From RGIG9041 sp045612565 (GTDB lineage Bacteria; Bacillota; Clostridia; Oscillospirales; QAKW01), in NCBI GenBank assembly GCA_045612565.1, contig JAZKZG010000162.1, positions 1 through 32,737 of the forward strand: DNA of 32,737 bases. The letters are read 5' to 3'. The notes beneath the pieces are model-generated. The model ran no database searches and was not told where the DNA came from. It saw only the letters and a program-made list of their open reading frames with translations. Below, in pieces: positions 28,621 through 32,737 of this stretch. Both the position numbers and the translations under genes were made by a program. Each line of letters opens with the position of its first letter. Position 1 is the first letter of the stretch.

Positions 28621-29168
28621 TTATTTCTTGTTTAAAAGCTTTTCTTGCTGTGCGTTGATATAATTGTCAAAAGCTGCTTTGTTGTCGCATACTCCTAAAA
28701 TAAAAGGAATGTCGGCGTTCCAAAACAGCTCCTCACTTACGCCGAGTATGAGAACATAAAGGGTATAGTAATCCTCTATGTCCTCAAGCTCGTAATTTGG
28801 TATTTTAATTTTGCTTTTAGGCTTTACGCATTTGAACGCTTCTTTGAAGGCGTGCCCTTTTTTTTTGCGTTAAGCGACGCGATTACTTCGCCGAGTTCTG
28901 TTAAATCCCACGGCAGCAAGCCGATAAACTCGTCCTCGGTGTACGCGGGCTCAAGGTTTGCGCAAAGATACGCCGCCCATATAAGCAGCGGAAAATCGAG
29001 TATATCAATATCCTCCTGCTTTGTACTAAAAAGCTTCATTGCTTTGTTGACCTGCTTTTCGTAGCCATTGCCACGCAGCCACAAAAGCCTTTTAAAGTTC
29101 AAAGTAAGAGTTACCGTGTTACCGTCCATAAGTTCAAGCGTTTCAATTTTTGAATTGATTTCAGCCAT
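28621..29168 (-). CDS. Tail assembly chaperone gpGT (-1 frameshift product)
   Basis: The upstream frame is gpG-like; at GCA AAA AAA AAG a -1 shift enters a frame that runs to 28621. It adds about 85 residues (KGHAFKEAFKC, then IPNYELEDIEDYYTLYVLIL). Total length is about 182 residues. This is the classic arrangement of siphovirus tail chaperones, made in two lengths before the tape measure. The A_AAA_AAG heptamer is the most efficient bacterial type. The next ATG-like start (the tape measure GTG) lies 22 nt beyond. Confidence 0.85.
28824..29168 (-). CDS. Tail assembly chaperone gpG (unshifted product)
   Basis: This 114-residue protein, made by conventional translation, starts MAEINSKIETLELMDGNTVT and continues NFKRLLWLRGNGYEKQVNKA, typical of gpG-like chaperones that coat the tape measure. 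It ends in a basic tail (KKKGTPSKKRSNA). AAAAAGGAGCTTTTAAA precedes the ATG. The ratio to the longer product is set by the slippery run at 28857-28866. Confidence 0.85.
   Translation of the reverse strand: MAEINSKIETLELMDGNTVTLTLNFKRLLWLRGNGYEKQVNKAMKLFSTKQEDIDILDFPLLIWAAYLCANLEPAYTEDEFIGLLPWDLTELGEVIASLNAKKKGTPSKKRSNA
28857..28866 (-). other. -1 slippery site of tail chaperone (A9 followed by G)
   Basis: On the minus strand the upstream frame reads GCA AAA AAA AAG GGC, which contains both A_AAA_AAA and A_AAA_AAG. A -1 slip continues as GGG CAC GCC into the gpT frame. The site is directly comparable to the E. coli dnaX heptamer. Confidence 0.85.
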
Positions 29169-29202
29169 TTTAAAAGCTCCTTTTTATCCGTTTAATTTTT
29201 AA

Positions 29203-29775
29203 TTATGCTGTTACAAGTGCGGTTGTGAAGCCCTCAAGCCAATCTTTTGCGGTTGTTTCGTCGAGGTCGTCAGCAAAAGCCTCATACATACCCTCGCCGT
29301 TCTCGTCGGGCATAACGGCGGCTGTTACTTCGATTTCTGCAACTTCTTCCGCGCCGTTCTCAATGGTCTTTGAAATGCCTGTTGTTACGCAGCATTTCGG
29401 ATAAGCCTTGTATTTAATGTTGCCGTCCTCGTCCTCGACTTCGGCTGTATAGCAGAACGTCTTGTGTCTGCTGCCCTGTCCGTATGCTCTTACGCCTGCC
29501 TTAAGACTTGTGCGCTCCATACCGAACATATTTTTAAAAGCTTCCTCGCGCATATGGAGTGTGAAAGCGAGCTCGCCTGTACCGTCGCCCTTTGTGACGG
29601 ATTTTACGACAACGCCCTCGCACTTCTTTGTGATTGTCTTTGCGTTAAGTGTTTCGCCGAGCTTACCAACGCAACCGAGCTTCATTGCTTCGCCTGTTGT
29701 GCCGTCGGCTTCAAAGAATTTTACAGTGCTTTTTCTTACTGCAAATTCGGAAAACTGCTCAATAGTTGTAGCCAT
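29203..29775 (-). CDS. Major tail protein
   Basis: This 190-residue protein builds the tail tube. It shows the phi13-type tail tube pattern: VRKSTVKFFEADGTTGEAMK, a beta-rich core, AYGQGSRHKTFCYTAEVEDE and KYKAYPKCCVTTGISKTIEN, ending in an acidic C-terminal part. It stands directly before the tail chaperones, as expected for the tube subunit. GAGGTTATAAA precedes the ATG. Confidence 0.88.
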   Translation of the reverse strand: MATTIEQFSEFAVRKSTVKFFEADGTTGEAMKLGCVGKLGETLNAKTITKKCEGVVVKSVTKGDGTGELAFTLHMREEAFKNMFGMERTSLKAGVRAYGQGSRHKTFCYTAEVEDEDGNIKYKAYPKCCVTTGISKTIENGAEEVAEIEVTAAVMPDENGEGMYEAFADDLDETTAKDWLEGFTTALVTA

Positions 29776-29795
29776 TTTATAACCTCATTTCGTTT

Positions 29796-30194
29796 TTAAA
29801 ATCCGAGCATTGATTTCACTTGCTCGGTCATTTCGTCTGCTAACTGCGGCAGCATTGCGTCAAGTCCGCGCCCTGTAAAGTCGAGCGGGGAATTGTTAAC
29901 AGACCTGCCTTTGCCCTCGTCGGGAAATACAAGATAATTAAATTCTTTGCTCGTAATGATTTTTACGGCGAGATTATAGTTTTCTTGTCTGCCGAAAGGG
30001 TTGCTGAATTTCGCGTGCCTTTTGTCACGGTCGGAAACGGGAACAAGCCCCTCGATTGAGGGCTTTATTACTTCGGGCGCGGCGTTGTGAATATAGTTGT
30101 TAAGTATATTTTCAACCTCTGCGCCTGCCGCTCCTATTTGCTGCGATAATTCAATAATTCGCTCGTAATTGCTGCTGAATGTTTCGTTAGCCAT
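29796..30194 (-). CDS. Tail completion protein (HK97 gp10-like)
   Basis: The 132-residue protein starts with a helix (NYERIIELSQQIGAAGAEVE) and has the VFPDEGKGRS and GRGLDAML pattern of HK97 gp10-like neck proteins, which help join tail to head. It lies between the terminator-like gene and the tail tube gene. It overlaps the upstream stop by 8 nt. Confidence 0.75.
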   Translation of the reverse strand: MANETFSSNYERIIELSQQIGAAGAEVENILNNYIHNAAPEVIKPSIEGLVPVSDRDKRHAKFSNPFGRQENYNLAVKIITSKEFNYLVFPDEGKGRSVNNSPLDFTGRGLDAMLPQLADEMTEQVKSMLGF

Positions 30195-30543
30195 TTACGC
30201 CGCAACCTTTCAAGGGCTCTGCAAAAGTTATAAGCGCAACCTCAACAACTAAATCGGTCTGCCCCTTGTAAACATAGCTATAAGTTATGTCAACATTTGC
30301 AAGCCTCATTTTTGTTGCTTTTCGGATCGCGTCGATTATCTCGAACTCGTGCCCCTCGGGTATGTAATTTTCTTTGACTATTGCGACGGCGTAATGCCTC
30401 ACAAAATCAACGCCATTGCTCGCCTTTTTCAAGTTGGAGCGACGGAATACATAATAGTCCCACGGGTCGGTATTCGCGGGAGTTGCGTTGCCGTAATATG
30501 TTACGCCGAAAGGCTTTAACGCCTCACGGATTTTATCAAGCAT
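30187..30543 (-). CDS. Tail terminator-like protein
   Basis: The 118-residue product (MLDKIREALKPFGVTYYGNA, then DPWDYYVFRRSNLKKASNGV and VVEVALITFAEPL) resembles tail terminator proteins that cap the tube and join it to the head. It is placed between stopper and gp10-like genes. The ATG at 30543 overlaps the upstream gene by 8 nt; a TTG two codons upstream lies at ideal distance from AGGAGGT and may be the true start. Confidence 0.65.
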   Translation of the reverse strand: MLDKIREALKPFGVTYYGNATPANTDPWDYYVFRRSNLKKASNGVDFVRHYAVAIVKENYIPEGHEFEIIDAIRKATKMRLANVDITYSYVYKGQTDLVVEVALITFAEPLKGCGVNG

Positions 30544-30895
30544 TGACAAGCTCGCGCACCTCCTCAAGATAGATATATAACTCTTTGTTTGCCCTGTCTT
30601 TGTCTGCGTTTACAATGTCGTAAAGCATTGAGCCGATTATTATTTTTTGGCGGGAATGTACGCCGTCCACAAGCGGCGTTTTGATTTTGCGGTTAAGTGT
30701 GCGCCCTATTGCCTCGGCAAATTCAAAGTCTTGCTCGCGAATTGATAGCTCCGCAAACATCAATTTGAAAACGCGCTCAAAATCGCTTTCCGCTTTCCCG
30801 TTCTGCCTTGCAGCAAAACTTGTCGGGGCTGTATTTTCGTTTACAACAAAACAAACGCCGTCGTTATATGCTTTTGCTTTGTAATTATTCGCCAT
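30536..30895 (-). CDS. Head closure / stopper-like protein
   Basis: This 119-residue protein follows the connector gene, the usual place for the stopper that closes the portal before tail joining. Its sequence (RVFKLMFAELSIREQDFEFA, then LVDGVHSRQKIIIGSMLYDI, KELYIYLEEVRELVNA) fits a beta-rich head-tail joining protein, but the name rests mainly on gene order. It overlaps the connector gene by 11 nt. Confidence 0.65.
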   Translation of the reverse strand: MANNYKAKAYNDGVCFVVNENTAPTSFAARQNGKAESDFERVFKLMFAELSIREQDFEFAEAIGRTLNRKIKTPLVDGVHSRQKIIIGSMLYDIVNADKDRANKELYIYLEEVRELVNA

Positions 30896-31184
30896 AGGTG
30901 CTCACCTCAAAATCAGTTTGCAGCGAAATAATATCACTCAAATAATCAGCCTCAAAAGTCGAAGTGTCGCCGCTCTGTGCGCGTCGCACATAGGCAAGAA
31001 GCAAAGCGTTTGCCTTGCCTCCCGCCATAAAGTCAGCAACTACAACGCCCGTTCTGTCGGTTATAAAAGTCACGCCGTTTTTGATGTGATTTATAAGACG
31101 GGCGTTTGTGTCGTCGTCCTGCCAAGTGATTTGAAGCTCTAAACGGCAAATATCAAGTAACGCCGTAAGCTGTTCGTTATTCAT
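30885..31184 (-). CDS. Head-tail connector (gp6-like adaptor)
   Basis: The 99-residue helical protein has the gp6/gp15-type pattern: LLDICRLELQITWQDDDTNA, then RLINHIKNGVTFITDRTGV and GKANALLLAYVRRAQSGDTS, ending with a short C-terminal arm. It would form a ring under the portal. It lies directly after the capsid gene, with AGGAGGTAAACGGCA before the ATG. Confidence 0.82.
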   Translation of the reverse strand: MNNEQLTALLDICRLELQITWQDDDTNARLINHIKNGVTFITDRTGVVVADFMAGGKANALLLAYVRRAQSGDTSTFEADYLSDIISLQTDFEVSTYGE

Positions 31185-31202
31185 TGCCGTTTACCTCCTC
31201 AA

Positions 31203-32411
31203 TTAGCCTGCAGCGATTTCGCTTGTTGAAACTGTGCCCTCAACCATAACGGGGATATAAGCGGGCTCAAGGTTTGTGATGTCAAGCAGAATTGCGCAAG
31301 TGTTGTCGTATGCTCTGCCGTTACCGTGCATTTTGATTTTGTATGTTCTCTTATCCTCAAGGAACTTAAACTCGTCGGAATAAGAAAGTGTGCCCTGCTT
31401 GTTTGAGCCAAGACCGAAGAAATACTCGTCAAGCAGGCAAAGAACAGCCTCGTTGTTTGCAAGGGCATTTGAAACAATAACCTTTGTAGGATAGGGGAAA
31501 ATGTTATTGACATAAGTGCCGTTTGCGCCGAGCACGGTTGTTGCAGGCATAATCTTTGTGAAGTAATCGTACTGATTAACAATAAGAGTTACTTCGGGAA
31601 TTGTGCGGGGGTTGCCTGCCTCTGTCTTTGCAAGTGTTGCACAAAGTGCGCCGTATGCAGCGGGATTGAGCGAAGTAACCGCAACTGCTTCCTTGAGCGG
31701 GTAGCCTGTTTCAGTGTTTACTGTAACGCCCTTGCTGATGTTACGAACAAGACCGATAGGCTCGTTGTGACCTGTGCCCTTAACAATGCCGTATTCAAGA
31801 CCGAGTGCAATGCTCTCGACAAGGAGTGCGCGGATATAACGGTCAACGAAAACAGGACCGAGGTCAAGCATATCAAGGGGAATAACAGCAAAGCTTGAAA
31901 GCTTGTTGTGCATAAGGTCGATTGTCTTGAGTGCGCCCTCAATTTCCTCGGTAATTGTGCTGTTGATTTCGCCCCACTTTGCGGCGTTTGTTGAATGGTC
32001 GGAAAGTATCCACTTTGTAAGAATGCTTACGTTCTGGAAGTTGACCGCAGCAAGAAGCGGGTGAGTTTCAGTAAGCTCGCGGAATACATCTTCAACGATT
32101 GTTTCGGGGAAAGCAACGTCGATGTTGTCAATAGCCTGCTTGAAGTTGCCTGCCTTTGAAGCTGCAATAAATGCGTTCCAATACTTTGTTTCGTTTGCTG
32201 TGAGCTGTCTTACGCCACGTGCTGCGAGTGCCTGTGCGTCGGCTGTTTCGGCTGTGTCTGCCTCAATATCTGCCTGTACCGCAACCTTTACGGCTTCGGC
32301 GAAACCCTCCCAAGCTTTGCGGATTGCTTCCTCGTCGCCTGCCTGCATTGCTGTCATAATAGCGGCTGCGGCTTCTTTCTGCTTTGTCTTGAAAATGTCA
32401 AGATTTTTCAT
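31203..32411 (-). CDS. Major capsid protein (HK97 fold)
   Basis: The 402-residue protein begins with a helical delta-domain-like part (1-75, Ala/Glu-rich), which the protease probably removes. The HK97 core follows: AVNFQNVSILTKWILSDHST, then SSFAVIPLDMLDLGPVFVDR, GLEYGIVKGTGHNEPIGLVR, VNQYDYFTKIMPATTVLGAN and SYSDEFKFLEDKRTYKIKMH. The upstream protease gene and the absence of a separate scaffold gene fit HK97 maturation. GAGGTAAACAATT precedes the ATG. Confidence 0.93.
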   Translation of the reverse strand: MKNLDIFKTKQKEAAAAIMTAMQAGDEEAIRKAWEGFAEAVKVAVQADIEADTAETADAQALAARGVRQLTANETKYWNAFIAASKAGNFKQAIDNIDVAFPETIVEDVFRELTETHPLLAAVNFQNVSILTKWILSDHSTNAAKWGEINSTITEEIEGALKTIDLMHNKLSSFAVIPLDMLDLGPVFVDRYIRALLVESIALGLEYGIVKGTGHNEPIGLVRNISKGVTVNTETGYPLKEAVAVTSLNPAAYGALCATLAKTEAGNPRTIPEVTLIVNQYDYFTKIMPATTVLGANGTYVNNIFPYPTKVIVSNALANNEAVLCLLDEYFFGLGSNKQGTLSYSDEFKFLEDKRTYKIKMHGNGRAYDNTCAILLDITNLEPAYIPVMVEGTVSTSEIAAG

Positions 32412-32422
32412 AATTGTTTACC

Positions 32423-32737
32423 TCATTTCTTAATAGCGTTTATGAATTTTTCCATATAATTTTCAGCGGGCGGAGTTTCTTTTTCTTCTTCCTCCTGCTG
32501 TTCCTCGTCAAAAACTGTTGCCTCAAGCTTTTCAAGGCGTGAAACAATATCAGTTATAACGCTTTCGAGCTCGTCGCCGTCGGGTGTTTCTTCCTCGGGC
32601 TGTTCTTCGGGCTGCTCCTCTGCTTTCGGCTTTGTAAGCTGTGCAAAAATAACATTCTGCGCGCTCGCGCTTGCCTTTGCCGTTTCCTGCTTGCTTGCTA
32701 CAACTTCCGTTGCAAAGCCCATTTCAACGGCTTTTTC
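32423..32737 (-). CDS. C-terminus of prohead protease (ClpP type), partial
   Basis: The gene runs off the right edge. The visible ~104 residues start EKAVEMGFATEVVASKQETA, which matches the end of ClpP-like prohead proteases. After that comes a strongly acidic stretch (EEQPEEQPEEETPDGDE) and a short coiled coil (VSRLEKLEATV). The catalytic part lies outside. The acidic coiled tail may act as a scaffold part; that is inference. The capsid gene follows at 12 nt. Confidence 0.75.
   Translation of the reverse strand, partial: EKAVEMGFATEVVASKQETAKASASAQNVIFAQLTKPKAEEQPEEQPEEETPDGDELESVITDIVSRLEKLEATVFDEEQQEEEEKETPPAENYMEKFINAIKK

Overview
This window is most of the genome of a temperate, long-tailed (siphovirus-type) phage of a Gram-positive Clostridia-like host, probably a gut Firmicute. 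Supporting signs are the strong GGAGG-type ribosome sites, a large serine integrase, an ArpU/RinA-like late regulator, Sipho_tail/Prophage_tail/DUF859-type tail proteins, and an NlpC/P60 lysin with a CW_7-like repeat. No host gene, tRNA, rRNA or CRISPR array was seen.

Almost everything is on the minus strand, so the genome reads right to left. From the right edge: the end of a ClpP-type prohead protease, HK97-type major capsid protein, head-tail connector, stopper and terminator genes, major tail protein, tail chaperones with a -1 frameshift, tape measure, Dit, Tal and a DUF859-like tip protein (32.7-21.0 kb). Then come a small membrane protein, holin and endolysin (21.0-19.5 kb). Next are two accessory transcription units (19.4-15.7 kb). 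The first has two small genes. The second has a structured leader, a small FKKF protein, a MoxR/CobS-like AAA+ ATPase, a VWA-like partner and further small genes. The only plus-strand block is the CI-like repressor plus serine integrase (13.5-15.65 kb), with a candidate attP in the 3' end of the integrase gene. Left of the switch is the early region: Cro-like protein, coiled-coil protein, Gp157, a Rad52-type annealing protein, a zinc-ribbon protein, a NinB-like protein, SSB, a DnaD-like initiator, a run of small Cys-rich or membrane proteins, dUTPase, a DnaC-like loader, a ParB-like protein, an ABC ATPase/GNAT pair, RusA and the ArpU-like regulator (13.4-3.2 kb). At the left edge are an SGNH-hydrolase tail protein far from the tail module, a tiny membrane peptide and an HNH nuclease, followed by a GC-tract region that may hold cos.

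Terminases, portal and most of the protease are absent. In this gene order they belong between the left and right edges, so the source looks like a circular or circularly permuted phage genome with an intact attP rather than an integrated prophage.

The most unusual material is: (1) the tandem accessory units, each with a promoter carrying an inverted repeat with the same 4-nt spacer, each encoding a paralogous Arc-like protein, and bounded by near-identical TTCG terminators; (2) the AAA+/VWA-like pair with a riboswitch-like leader; (3) interleaved inverted repeats and a possible pseudoknot before the replication initiator gene; (4) three -1 slippery heptamers, two of them in genes where frameshifting is not classically described; (5) the quasi-palindromic attP candidate inside the integrase gene. 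All functions are inferred by reading motifs; no searches or folding programs were run.
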